Part shown: positions 11,725 through 22,900 of the stretch, piece by piece
Layout: the number at the start of each line of letters is the position of its first letter
Position numbering within the stretch: position 1 is the stretch's first letter
DNA from: Avena insularis
Lineage: Eukaryota; Streptophyta; Magnoliopsida; Poales; Poaceae
Reading direction: 5' to 3'
NCBI GenBank assembly: GCA_023614405.1
Contig: CM042688.1
Span: 72,340,253 to 72,404,252, forward strand
Length of the DNA: 64,000 bases
Notes under the pieces: generated by a model
Told to the model about the DNA's origin: nothing
What the model saw: the letters and a program-made list of their open reading frames with translations, nothing else
The model's database searches: none
Position numbers and translations under genes: made by a program

Positions 11725-13215
11725 ATGGCTGAGCTGCGTCAGCCACCTCCTGCGATGACGGTAAGCATCTCCACTTCCATCTAGGGTTAGCTTAGATCTG
11801 CATAGCTTCTAGGGTTAGGAGGTGTAGTTCGTAGCTTCTTTCAAGTACATGGTAGATTTCGTGCAAATAGTTGGTGTAGGTTTCAGCCAGATTTGTAGGA
11901 TTTTTTCGGTAGGATCTAATAGTTCGGCTGTGTTTGTCTCGACCTTGTGGATGAACTATTATTGTTGATAGGTTGATATGAATTTGATGCACATACTAGT
12001 TTCCTCCATATGTACACCTTCTTTTTGCACCTTGATTCATGTGTGTCATTACCTAGTCCTTGTTGTAGGACTCGTTCTACGACAAGTTTAGCCAGGCTTT
12101 GATCCCTATTGGGGACTTCTAGATCCCCTGTTCTTATGTGGATGATAGCTAGTCTCTCACTCAGAACCAGGTAGTGTCATCGATGTAACTCACTTGAGCG
12201 GGTGACATCGTCTCTGCTCCCACTTCTGTCCAGACCTATGTCGCCTCCATCGAGGCTAAGGTCGCGACTAAGCTCAAGAAGGCGCAGATGAAGGGGACCA
12301 TGAAATGGCCCCCTTACATGTCCACCTTTGTTCTCAACAAGATGTGTGACATAGTGAAGAGCGGCATCCATACTGAGAAGGGGTTCTAGGAGATCCATCT
12401 CAATGCATGCGCCAAAGCTTTGTTCGAGCATTGTGGTGCTGAGGTCTCAGGCACTCAGGTGTACAACCACAGGAAGTGGAGGGTTCATTGGATCCAAATC
12501 AACAAGCCGAGATACCTTAGAGCACGCAATGGGATGAGGACACCTTCACCATTCTTCTTGCCACCGAGCACTTCCAAGGACATGTTCAGGTTTGCACCTA
12601 TGATCACTGCAGACCCTCTTCATAAACAACATTGTCACTGCTAACACACTCTTTCTTGCAACTCGTAGGCGCACACAAGGGACACAGAGTACCTGAACAA
12701 GCCCATCGAGAACTATGTCCAGATGCATACCATCTTCTCCTATGGCCTTGCCACCAGGAGGTGTGCCATGGGGTCAGGCGAGCCCCTTGGCACTCCTGAA
12801 GACCCTAACACCCAAGAGTTTGACACCATGAACCCTGATGCCTTAGAGAAGTCGATCGATGCTTGAGCTGCAGCAACAACTATGACAACATCTGCAAGAT
12901 ATGCTACTACTGCTGTTAACGACAAGAGGAAGAGGGACGTGCTTGCTGACTATGAGCTCCACAGCTTCAGGAGCATGACCGACGCCGTGAAGGACGTTGC
13001 GCAGGCCCTCAGGGACAACAAGCCCACTGACATGCACCCTGACCTCTATGCGGCAGTGATGGACATTGCTGGCTTTGCGGAGTGACATCTCATGGCGACT
13101 CTCAGCCACCTCATCGACAACAAGGCGCAGGGCACCAACTTCGTTGGCATGCGTGAGCGCACGGGATCATGTGGATCAGTACATTCCTAGTGAAGTACTC
13201 CGACTAGAGCTTTGG
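11725..13215 (+). pseudogene. Myb/SANT-like DNA-binding protein, broken
   Basis: A short first exon (11725-11760, MAELRQPPP) ends at a GTAAGC donor. The main exon opens after an acceptor near 12232 and encodes a Myb/SANT-like domain (KWPPYMSTFVLNKMCDIVK, then KALFEHCGAEVSGTQVYNH). A later exon, from about 12669, encodes the conserved tail with YLNKPIENY, YGLATRRCAMGSGEPLGTP, KRKRDVLAD and DNKPTDMHPDLY. This matches a repetitive grass family of Myb/SANT-domain proteins. Breaks: TAG in the Myb domain at about 12388, a frameshift near 12520, TGA at about 12864 and TGA at 13083. Such proteins would bind transposon DNA; that role is inferred. Confidence 0.6.
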
Positions 13216-13493
13216 CTCCTGTCGAAGTACGAGGTGGTGTGCATGATGGTGGCGGTGGTGCTAGTGGTGATGATGAACTTACGACCTTTGTGATGTACAT
13301 TTTGGCAGTAGCTAGGACCCAAAAACTTCTATGGCTTGTATGAATCGATGAGGTGGTATATACTAACCCCTTATGCGATTCTGAACCTTATTGCGGTGGT
13401 AGGACGGCACCCCTTTTGATGTGGTGGTAGGTTAACACCATGTAGTGTAGGATGAATCTATGATCCCCTTTTGAGTATGATCTACACACACCT

Positions 13494-13562
13494 GTTAGTA
13501 CGTGCTTGCCTTGCCTGCCTTATGAATTTTGTTAGTATGTACTTGCCTGCCTTATGAATTTG
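13494..13562. repeat. Short tandem duplication
   Basis: Two imperfect units (13494-13530 and 13531-13562) share GTTAGTAYGTRCTTGCC and CTGCCTTATGAATTT. They lie in the spacer or intron between the Myb/SANT and viroplasmin-like exons. Confidence 0.7.
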
Positions 13563-13620
13563 TGATGCTAGTTATGAACTTGTGCTGTTACATATTTTCA
13601 TGATACTATTATGCCTTGTA

Positions 13621-13980
13621 GAGAAACTTCTATGTGGTGTTCAGAGGCAGGAAATCAGAGGTTTACTCCACATGGAGACACTGCCAGGATCAAGTATTAT
13701 GGTACTCCAGCAACAGCTATGAGGGTTTGACACCGCCGAGGAGGCATTTGAGGCATACCATAACTACATAGCTGAGCACAACAACAACAACCTTGTTCAT
13801 GGAACTACATCAACCAAGGAAAACATTAGCTGGACAATGCAGCTCATGAAGAACAACAGCAGGTGCAAGTTGCTGCCGAGGAAGAAGAACAACAACTGCC
13901 CATTGCTGGCTATGAAGAACAACATCATATCCAACATGATAGCCTCAAGGACTTTATCATCGTCGTTCTTCTTATGGTGA
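13621..13980 (+). pseudogene. RNase H1 N-terminal (caulimovirus viroplasmin-type) domain exon, broken
   Basis: After the acceptor TTGTAG the frame from 13625 reads NFYVVFRGRKSEVYSTWRHC, then QDQVLWYSSNSYEG. A one-base frameshift near 13730 follows, then FDTAEEAFEAYHNYIAEH. The pattern YVVFRGRxxGVYxTWxxCxxQV...GF.T.EEAxxxY is the hybrid-binding domain found at the N terminus of eukaryotic RNase H1 and in caulimovirus viroplasmins. No catalytic RNase H domain follows. The exon lies in the same element and orientation as the Myb/SANT relic, so it was probably its last exon or a second accessory gene. Asn-rich low-complexity sequence follows. Confidence 0.5.
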
Positions 13981-14298
13981 TCGTCAAGTTGATCTGCTTC
14001 TAGGGTGGTGCATATGATCTCATGTGTTTGTAGTGGTGGTAAGCACACCAATTTTTGAATAGGAAGACCATAAGGACCAGCCTGTGTGCAACCAAATATG
14101 TTTTTTTTTCATGCAATGGACCAAAAGTCACTGATGCAGGCAACCAAACACAATGGGCAAAAGGCCCAAACCATACCTAGGTAGCCATGCAGGCTACCAA
14201 ACAGGCTGCAAAAAGAGGCCCGATGCCTGTATGAGACGGACAGTACCGACACCTATAGATCGGGCCAAGAAATCGATGCAGGCTACCAAACGCGTCCT

Positions 14299-14742
14299 GG
14301 GGGACCGTTCTGAGTAGAACCTGCTCGGGCCGAACATGTTGAATGTTGATTATTCCTGGTGCCTGGCACCTCATCGAGTCCATCCCATCCCAGGCCAGCC
14401 CAGGAGCTGAATGTACTAGCTAGCCTAAAAGGCAACTAGTTTCTGGAACGGTACGACGAACCAGCGAAATATGAGCATGTTATAAACACACAAAATCGAC
14501 CGAGGATTACAAAAATCTAGGAATAGAGGGACCCAAAATCAAACACCCCCAAACGGCAGAGGAAGAAGATGACCGTCGGATATGATGAACTGGCATAGAA
14601 CCAGGTGCGAGGAAAAAGGAAAAATTGAGCCGTCGCTCGTCAGATTGCATCGACCGCGCGATTTATAGAATCGATGTGGGCTGTCGTGGAGCAAATGCGG
14701 ATGTGGTAGACCGGTCCGTATCCATACAAGATACAAGATCCG
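14299..14742. other. Intergenic upstream of the F-box gene
   Basis: No supported gene or repeat was seen. This is single-copy-looking sequence between two DNA transposons and is probably the original distal promoter of the F-box gene. Confidence 0.4.
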
Positions 14743-14745
14743 TAA

Positions 14746-15872
14746 GAGCATCTCCAGCAGCAGCGCTAAATTTAGCGCGCCCGGGAGAAACCGCTAGTTT
14801 AGCGCGCGCGAACGGGTTTTCGCGCTCCAGCAGCGGCTGCAAAATAGCGCGCGCGGAAAAGTTTTAGCGCGCGCGGGGGAAGCGCAACTCCGCGCGGGAA
14901 GTTTGCCGCGCTCGCCTCAGCGCGCGCTATAAACTGCGCGCTCCGCTCCGCTCCAACCGCCACCGCTCTTTCGCGCGCCACCGTTATTCCGCGCGCCACC
15001 GCTCTGAACCGCTCTTCCGCGCGCCACGCGTCGCTGCGCTGCGCTCTGCCTCCACCGCCGCCGCCATGCCGCCGCGCCGCAACGCCACCGGCTTCACCGG
15101 CATCCGCCAGCGGTCGACCGGCGCGTACTCCGCTGAGCTGCGCGCCGGCGGCGTCCGCTTCAACCTCGGGACGTTTGACACGGCGGACCAGGCGGCGCGC
15201 GCCTGGGACGCGGCGGCCGCAACCCGCGCGGGATGAACTTCCGCGACGTGCGGAACATCCGGGAGGCCGAGCAACGGGCGCCGCCACCGGCGCTAGTCAC
15301 CGCCGAGCACCGCCGCCGCCACCAGCAGCGGCAACGCCGCCTCGACATCGCCGCGGCCGACGAGCACGCCATGGAGCAGTGGCGCCGTCGCTTCCCGCAG
15401 GACGTCCGTGCCGAGGAGGAATTCTACGCCCAGCGCAAGGCGGACCGCCATGCCGCGCGGGCCGAGAGGCGTCTGCGGAAGGAAGAGGCGGAGGCGATGG
15501 TGGAGGCCGGCGTCGACATCGACACCGACTCCGAGGTGTGGAACAAGCTATGGGACTCGATCTCGTCGGACACCATCTCCCTCGGCTCGGACTTGGACTC
15601 CGAGTAGTTTAGTTTAGGTTTAATTTGTATCGTTGCGACTTTATGTTTAATTAAGTTTAATTTCTATCGTTTATTTGATCTTCGTTATGTTTGTTTTGGA
15701 GGAAAAATGTGTTTGCCGCTCTATATTTACAGCGCCTGTTAAACTACGTTTTCGCGCGCGCTAAATTTAACGCCGCTGCTGGAGCGCAACTCGATTTCAC
15801 TCGCTGTAACACTTTACAGCGCGCGCCAACGGCCTTTTAGCACGCGGCGTTTTTGCGCTGCTGAAGATGCTC
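14746..15872 (+). mobile_element. PIF/Harbinger-type element carrying an AP2/ERF-like ORF
   Basis: The ends are GAGCATCTCCAGCAG (left) and CTGCTGAAGATGCTC (right), inverted repeats matching at 14 of 15 positions. They are flanked by the 3-bp duplication TAA (14743-14745 and 15873-15875), as expected of PIF/Harbinger (TWA targets). The subterminal DNA is rich in alternating GCGCGC with TTTAGCGCGC motifs on both sides. The interior has no transposase but carries a frameshifted AP2/ERF-like ORF. The right end is 76 bp before the F-box start codon, so the element sits in that gene's proximal promoter or leader. Confidence 0.7.
15066..15607 (+). pseudogene. AP2/ERF-like single-domain protein, frameshifted
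   Basis: The ATG at 15066 opens an AP2-type fold: GFTGIRQRSTGAYSAELRAG, then VRFNLGTFDTADQAARAWDAAAA. It stops at about 15233 (TGA overlapping the next ATG). The downstream half continues in another frame (15233-15607): MNFRDVRNIREAEQ, then an Arg/Glu-rich tail of AEERRxRKEE type ending in an acidic Ser/Asp stretch. AP2 proteins bind GCC-box-like DNA. Here the RGR/WLG motifs of true ERFs are weak (FNLGTFDTA). A small deletion near 15215-15232 explains the frame change. The family is highly repetitive in grasses. The whole ORF lies inside a Harbinger-type element, which suggests capture and amplification. Confidence 0.65.
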
Positions 15873-15947
15873 TAACAAATTCCGTCGAGCCGTAGTAGAA
15901 AACTCGCCTCTCGGCCGGTCGACCCTCGCCACAAGGGGAACGATGCG

Positions 15948-18144
15948 ATGGGCTCCAAAATTTCAGTCCACGACGCCGGTCCCGGCGTCAGCCTCGACGA
16001 GGACTGGATCAGCAACCTCCCAGACCACCTGCTCCACCACATCTTGAGCTTCGTCCCCGCCCTGTATGCTGTCCGCACGAGCGCGCTCTCGCGGCGGTGG
16101 CAGCGCGTCTGGATCGGGCTCCCGAGCTACGCCTTCTCGGACGTCGACACGCGATCGACAGCAGGGTTCGCCGACTCGGTGGACAAGGTGCTCGCTCGAA
16201 GCTACGACGTCGATGTCCTCGAGATATCCATCAGGCATCATCTGCACGTGTCCCGCGCAAACGTGTGGCTTCAGCGGGCCGTGGAGCGCGTGCGTGGGAG
16301 CATCAGCATCGTCTCCCCGTTCAATGATGATCGTTCTTCACCGGCCCCGATCGTGCTGGACTTGCCGTGCGGCGGAAGGACACCGGCTTTGTCGCTGAGC
16401 TTCTCCGTAGCTGGTATCGGAACCCTCAGAGTGTCGCCGTCGCCGGCATCCGCTGCGGTGTCCAGCTCGCTGGCGGAGCTGGAGCTGAAGCTCCTACGGC
16501 TCGACGGCAGCAGCTTCTCGGATTTCGTGTCCTCGTGCTGCCCTCACCTTAAGAAGCTCCTCGTCCACGCCTTCGGTGACATGGACTACCTCAAGCTCTC
16601 AAACGACGCCCTGGAGGATCTCTCTCTGCAGTTCGCCCCAGGCGGCGGCCTCCGCCAGCTGCAGGTGTCATCCCGCAACCTTCGCCGCCTATGCATTGGA
16701 AACATCTTCTCGCCGGTGGTTAGACCCAATGAAGTGCACGATGGCAGCAAGGTGGCCACCTTCCGTGCTCCACGGCTCGAGTACCTCAGCTGGCATTGCA
16801 GCTTAACTCTGCACCCAAGCAGGGTCGAGTTCGCGGACAGCTTGGCCACGGTTCGCCACCTTGACGTCACTCTCATAACCCATGCTTCGGTGCTCCATAC
16901 TTACTGCTACCACAACAAACTCGCCATATGGTTTCTTCAACACTGCACCGGCGTCCGCTGCCTTAGAGTCTCTCTCTGGAATTCAGCCCCCGCAGTAAGT
17001 ACCGTCCACAAACACATTCCAACCCCTATAGCGCTTTTTTTTTTAGATCGTCAGATTTATCAATTTTTGGATCGTCAATCTGATTGGCAAAGCCAGAACT
17101 AGGCATAAGTTACTTTATTGGTTGAACCTAGCAATGGTGGCGTTCAGACACTCCCCTTGTTGAAAGACATTGCCTGAAGTTTACTTGGACTTCTCTTCGG
17201 ATGAAAACTCATGATGTGACCCTCGTGGTGGGATCCAATGACGGTGACATCGTGTCGTTCTTCTCCTATTGAAGGAGCCATGTTTAGAACATCACTCTTT
17301 TTTTCCGACTTGATGGGACAAACCTCCGGTGTCATTGAAATGAAACCAATATTAGAGCATCACTCATGTTACCATGGAGCTGTGCCATGATTGGTTGTCG
17401 ATGATGGTGCAACTGTTTTGTTGATACCTTTATTCTTTTATATTTGTATGTAATGTGCATTGTCTTGACTAGATCTCGATATGTGTTGGTGCAGGGGGCG
17501 GTGCAATTGGCATAATCTTCGATATTAATATATTTCTTTTATCAAAACAAACTCAGTTGATAGTACTTTTCTTTCATTATTTTGAAGATGACTAAGTGTA
17601 TATACGCCCTCTACAGCCCATACAGGTTCTTAGTATACTCGACGAGGCGGTGTTGGCAGAGTACGAGGATCTGATGGTAGCGTTACCCATGCTTAGCAAT
17701 GTCACCGACCTGACCGTGACCACCCTCTTGGACCATCACGAGTATGGAGCCAGCATAGCAAAGGTACTTTCTAGGTGCAACAACGTGGAGATGCTTACCA
17801 TCGTTGTAAGGAACAGTGTAAGTTTGTCGCGAAGTCTTAACTAGCTTAGCCACACACAAAAAACTTAGCAAACACAGCCACTAGTCTGGACTAACTCTCT
17901 CTATATAAACTTGTGATTTCAGAGGAGAGAGAATGAATACTACGCGTGCGCGAACGCAACAATGTGCTGGTGCAAGTGTCCACTGGACTGGCGTAACCAG
18001 AAGCTGCGCCTCCATTCGCTTCGGCAAATCTACCTCCGTAACTTCAGTACTAGGTATGATTGGGTGACCAGCCTTGCTATGCTGCTTCATTTTTCGAGAC
18101 CAACGGCGCCAATGGATATCCTGTGGCACAACTTCGCTGGCTAG
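15948..18144 (+). CDS. F-box/LRR-type protein (three exons)
   Basis: Exons are 15948-16994, 17617-17817 and 17923-18144. All splice sites are GT-AG and in phase 0, and together they encode 489 residues. Residues about 17-60 form an F-box (DEDWISNLPDHLLHHILSFV, then AVRTSALSRRWQRVW), which would bind Skp1 in an SCF ubiquitin ligase. The remainder has Leu-rich segments (SSLAELELKLLRLDG, CPHLKKLLVHAFGDM, LEDLSLQF, LRRLCIGNIF, RLEYLSWHC) typical of plant F-box/LRR/FBD substrate receptors. A canonical C-terminal FBD domain is not obvious. The target is unknown. The ATG at 15948 follows an out-of-frame ATG at 15943. The proximal promoter is occupied by the Harbinger-type element. The 3' half is duplicated at 30.9-32.4 kb. 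Confidence 0.85.
16995..17616 (+). other. F-box intron 1
   Basis: The donor GTAAGT is at 16995 and the acceptor CTACAG ends at 17616. Compared with the copy at 30970-31577 it holds a short extra direct duplication (AGATCGTCAGATTTATCAAT...GATCGTCAATCTG) near 17045-17085. Confidence 0.75.
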
Positions 18145-18360
18145 GCTAGCGGGGTAACGATTTGCAGTTACACACAATCGACTGTACAATTTTGATTTTG
18201 TTCGAAAAGAAAGGTTAACCGGCATTTGCTTTACATACCTGGATGCACACAGTTAGCTAGCCATTGTAGAATATTGTTGCTACATATGCCTACATATACT
18301 GGCAGCACAAGTTATTGAACCATATTCTTGAATCATGCGTTGGAGATTCATATGTAGATT

Positions 18361-18590
18361 AAGTTTTTTTTTCGAAAAGGGGAGCAGCGCCCCGGCCTCT
18401 ACATCCTCGGATGCACACAGCAGATCCAAAAAGTATCATCGTGGCATTACAGTTTAAGGATCAGATAAGGTTGATACATTCACCAACCATCTGAAAATCG
18501 GTAAAAATCTCACAAGAGAGCAAAAGCAACAGCTAGACATTTGTCATAGAAAATGCATTTTGTATATACAACCTTAAACAACCAGGACAA
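18361..18590 (-). mobile_element. Possible retroposed insert in the F-box 3' flank
   Basis: The duplicated copy of this flank (about 32270) lacks this stretch of roughly 230 bp and rejoins at AAAAGTATTC. The insert begins with a T-run followed by CGAAAAGGGGAGCAGCGCCCCGGCC, a motif I recognise as common in grass intergenic DNA. On the minus strand it would end in poly(A), as a SINE or LINE 3' end does. I could not find a clean target duplication. Confidence 0.35.
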
Positions 18591-19439
18591 AAGTATTCGA
18601 GAAAAAGAATCAAAAAACACATTGTTTTTGCCTGCTAGATTTTTGTAAATAAAAAACCTTCATTGCATACGGTCTCTGCGTGGATATGCATATACCCCAA
18701 TTCTATTACAAGCGCCGACATGTAGGACCCAGCACACGACCCACCACCAGATCAGGCTGAAAGTGGGCACACCCATGGCAGCCCACCAAGCTACCTCCTC
18801 TGCTCATTTAAATTAAATGGGGCACCGCTAATTGCCTATATGACATGGAGGAGCAGCCCACCAATTTCTGCCAGCTTCAGGTTGTATACTCGGTACCCTC
18901 TTCCAGCTAGCTCCACGCTAGCATACTCAGTACATGAAAGAGCAGATGAGAAACTAGCTACTCCTACTCGTATATTAAACATGCCTACTTACATATTGAG
19001 AAAGAGAAATATAAGTACAGGCACCATCCATTTCCCAAAAAAGAGTACATGCACCATTCTTCTTCTTTTTCATCTCCACAGGCATCATTCAAGAAGACAA
19101 TAGTACACACTACACAAGTACAGAGCCCGAAGCCTGAAGCAACATTTAGATACTACTAGTAGTATATTGTATACTGGAAAGAAAAACATTAGAATTTATC
19201 TTGCAAAATTCTATGTAGTTGCCAAGGCAGATTGATCTCTGCTGAAACTTCAAGAACATCATGTACCTGGTTCAGTTTAGAATCACAAAATACAGTGTTA
19301 TATAGATGAACAAGAGAACAAGATGCAATCATACAAGTGTATATATATGCAATAGAATGTCACCAAAAAAGCATGCAATACTTGCATCAGAAATGGATGA
19401 ACAAGTACTCCATGATGAGAAAACAAGTTCATAATACTC

Positions 19440-19505
19440 TGTGTTGTGCTAGAATAAGATTGTGTTGTGCTAGAATAAGATGACAGAACTTGATGTTGTG
19501 CTAGC
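19440..19505. repeat. Short tandem repeat, 21-bp period
   Basis: Two units of TGTGTTGTGCTAGAATAAGA (19440-19459 and 19461-19480) are followed by a partial third ending TGTTGTGCTAGC (to 19505). It lies in the 3' flank of the hAT transposase. Confidence 0.8.
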
Positions 19506-19917
19506 TTTAAAAAATACTCCAGGAAATTGAGTATCTGGCATGTATCAAATCAATTACTGATATGTACTCCAACAATGTTCATGAAAATTAATGGAGAGAA
19601 ACAAAATCAGTTTGTTATCAGGGATCCAACAACTATCAGCTACTCCAACAATATTCATGAAAATCAACACTACGACACCGATGACACTTCTGACAAAGAC
19701 CGAGGAGCAGCAGTAACAATAGTAGCTCAACACAATTTTTGCATCATATTATGACAATAGCAGGAACACCAATTAACTGTTAAAAGGTGCAACTCATCAA
19801 CTATACCTACAGATAGCGTCTTCGGTGATCCAACTCATCAACTTTCAAAAGCATGTGATGTGCTTCCCACGGAAGAACCTGCAAGAACTACAAGTTAATA
19901 TGTGCCACAAGAGAAAT

Positions 19918-22900
19918 TTATGCAACAACTACAAGAGAAAATAGGTACTTACTGTCAGGTTTAATCCAGTCTCCATAGCACATCAAAGCCTCAACCGTTT
20001 CAGGCGCTAGGCTACTCCTGTGGTCTGTAATAACTCTACCACGTGTGCTAAATGCAGATTTGGAGGCAACTGACGATGCAGGAATAGCCAACACATCATG
20101 AGCAATTCTGCCAAGCGTTGGATACCTTGCAAAATTCACATCCCACCACTTAAGGATGTCAAATTCTGTTGTACGAGGATGGAAGTCGTCCTCTAGGTAC
20201 CGCTGTAGCTCATTGCGACTTCTTGCTTTCTTAAGCTTTACATGATCATCCTAGTCTGAAAGGTCATCTGCCAAAGCAACTCCCTCTTCATTCCTTTCTT
20301 CTTGTGATGCTAAATTGACATCATCTTCTAATTTAGTAGCATACTCTCTAAATAGGGCATTGATAGATGTCCGAACTTCTTGGATATGCTTCGGCGCATC
20401 AACTCCAAAATATGTCTCCAATCGAAGCTCAACAAGTTCCATTTTGAATCTTGGATCGAGTATCACCGGTATACAGTTTGTCAAGTATGACTCCATAAAG
20501 TACTTGTGAAACTTATTCTTCATTTCTTTCACCATCATTTTGATTGTAGGATTACTGCTCTTTTCTTGTTTATCTAGGATAAGTTTCACACCCCAAATTT
20601 CAATGAAATATCAGTTTGATGTGGGGTAGTTTGATCCTGAAATGACATTTGTGGCATGGCAGAATACCTTAAGAAGCTTACAAATGTCTTCAACCATTTT
20701 CCACTCATCGGCTGAAGGACCAAATGTATGATTTGGTTCTTGTTGTTTTAAGGACTCAAAGACTTTCCGAAATGGCAATGCGGTCTCGAGCATAAGGAAT
20801 GTTGAGTTCCATCTTGAAGACACATCTGGTGTAGGTTGTTGTTTGCATTTTATTCCAGCCTGTGCAACCATCTTGGCAAATTGTTCTTTCCTGCCCTGGG
20901 AACTCCTAATATATTTTCCACTCTCACTAATATTGTCCACAATAGGCTTCGCCGGTTTCAATCCATCTTGCACTATGAGGTTTAGAACATGACATGCACA
21001 GCGAACGTGTAAGAGTTTCCCTTCATGATGCATAAGGCCTCGATCAACAAGGTTTTTTCTAAGATGACTAATCATTTTGGTGTTAACTTCTGCATTATCC
21101 ATTGTGAAGCTAAAGATTTTATCCTCAATGTTCCAATCACTGAGGCACTTGAGTATCACATCAAACATATTCCAAGCATCATGGGGTGTTTCAACTAGGC
21201 AAAACCTTATGATCCTATGCTTAATTGTCCAATTACTGTCGATCCAATGACATGTAATGCATAGGTAACCTAGTTTCTGATTAGAGGTCCACATATCTCC
21301 AGTTAGTGATACTCTATGATTGCAATTCATGAAGAAACTTTCATAACTGTATCTATAGCTATAGTAGGCCTCCATGCAATCATTTTGGATAGAAACTCTA
21401 CTAACTGACTTGAACCAGGGATTCAACGATGCACAAAATTTCCTAAAACCAGCATACTCGACAAACGAAAACGGAAATCGATGCAACAAAATTAACTTAA
21501 CAAGTTCAATCCTTGCTGCTTCTTGGTCAAATTTCCAATCAGGGTCGATTTCATCAGAGGTTCTAATTTGCTGAATCACCCCATCCATTGTACATTTGAC
21601 CTCACATACCTTCAAGTGTCTAGCAACTTGACTGCTACCGGAGACCTTAGATACTGGAAACACAGTGTTATACTTGCACCGGCCTTGCATTAGTCCAGCA
21701 ATGTATATTGGCTCAGCCTCGTTCCAAACGGTGGAGGTTAACTTCCATGGCCTGGGTTTGGAGCCTACAAGTATGGAAGTTTTCAAATTATGGCATCTAT
21801 AGTGGTATTAGTGGTCATACTTGAGAGCATGTGATAGAGGTTAGAACTTACCATTAGTAGCACGAGGTGATAGATCATGCGAACTAGTTGGACTACCATG
21901 TACAGGAGGAGGTGAAAGATCATGCAAATTAGGAGACTTCGTAGTTCTAGCAGGATTTGGAGACCTTGCATGCAAACTAGGGGACCTTGCATGTGAGTGT
22001 GCTTTGTTTCTTGCATACATGTTCATTATCGGAGACCTAGAAACAACAGGAGGCAAGTTTCTTCCTGCAGTTTTAGAGTTCTACAGTTTTGACATGACAA
22101 CCTGCATATAGAACAAGCAGAATCAAACTTCCATAAATTATCATGAACTATTGTTATATAGTGTAACAAGAACAAACACAAACTTACTTTTGAACTAATA
22201 GATTTTGCATCCTTCCTTGCTCTTGTGCTTTCACTAGCATGAGATAGTGACCTTTTGCCCCTACAGTTGTAGAGATAGGGACCTCACTACCGTCTCGCTA
22301 CTCCACACGAGTGTCGTTGGTAATTTGCCGCTCAACACGTGCATCGTCAGAAGGCTGCGCTTTTCCACAGGCCTCACATGACTTCTGCGGATAACATACA
22401 TGTAAACAGTATAAACTACTGTAAGATGTGTAAATAGTATCATATAGTCACTGTAAGATAAGTAGAAGCATAATTTTCATGAAGAAGTAGCATAATAATA
22501 TAGTTACTGAAATTGGTTGCTATCTTTCTGAATGAATGTAGAACTGTTTGCTTTATTCATTGCATGGTTATTCTTGAGCTTTGTGTACATGGTTATTCTT
22601 TAGTTAATAGTGCTTGATCGATTTGGTTCTGAACAATAATACGGTGCTTTTCTTTAGTTCAGGTTTAACTATGAAATTTACCAAGGGAACATTGAGTAGG
22701 CAGTTCTAGCTGATTTTTGAAAAGATAGCAAGATACAAGTTTCTTATAATAACAGAAACTAAACATGCTTGCTCCTGTTCAAATAAGAACAGATATAGAA
22801 AATGCTCAAAGCGTCAAGTGAGTGGTGATGCACCAATCATTTGGAAAGTTGTGGTGTTACACTACGTGCATCGATAAACATGCCAGTTTGTTCACTGATA

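Larger units (their letters stand above)
11271..14298 (+). mobile_element. TIR DNA transposon carrying Myb/SANT and viroplasmin-domain sequences
   Basis: The terminal inverted repeats are about 23 bp: ACACGTTTGGTAGCCTGCAT at the left (11274-11293) and its near-complement at the right (14276-14298). Related copies of the TIR core recur inside the right end near 14133 and 14187, and a weaker one lies at the left near 11330. The interior holds a spliced gene relic with Myb/SANT-like and RNase H1 N-terminal-like sequence. I see no transposase and no clean target duplication, so the superfamily is left open. Harbinger-type elements often carry a Myb-like accessory protein, which makes that family the first guess. 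Confidence 0.6.

Noticed and set aside
16586..16876. Minus-strand and shifted ORFs across the F-box exon
   Set aside because: Shadows of the F-box coding sequence in GC-rich codons.
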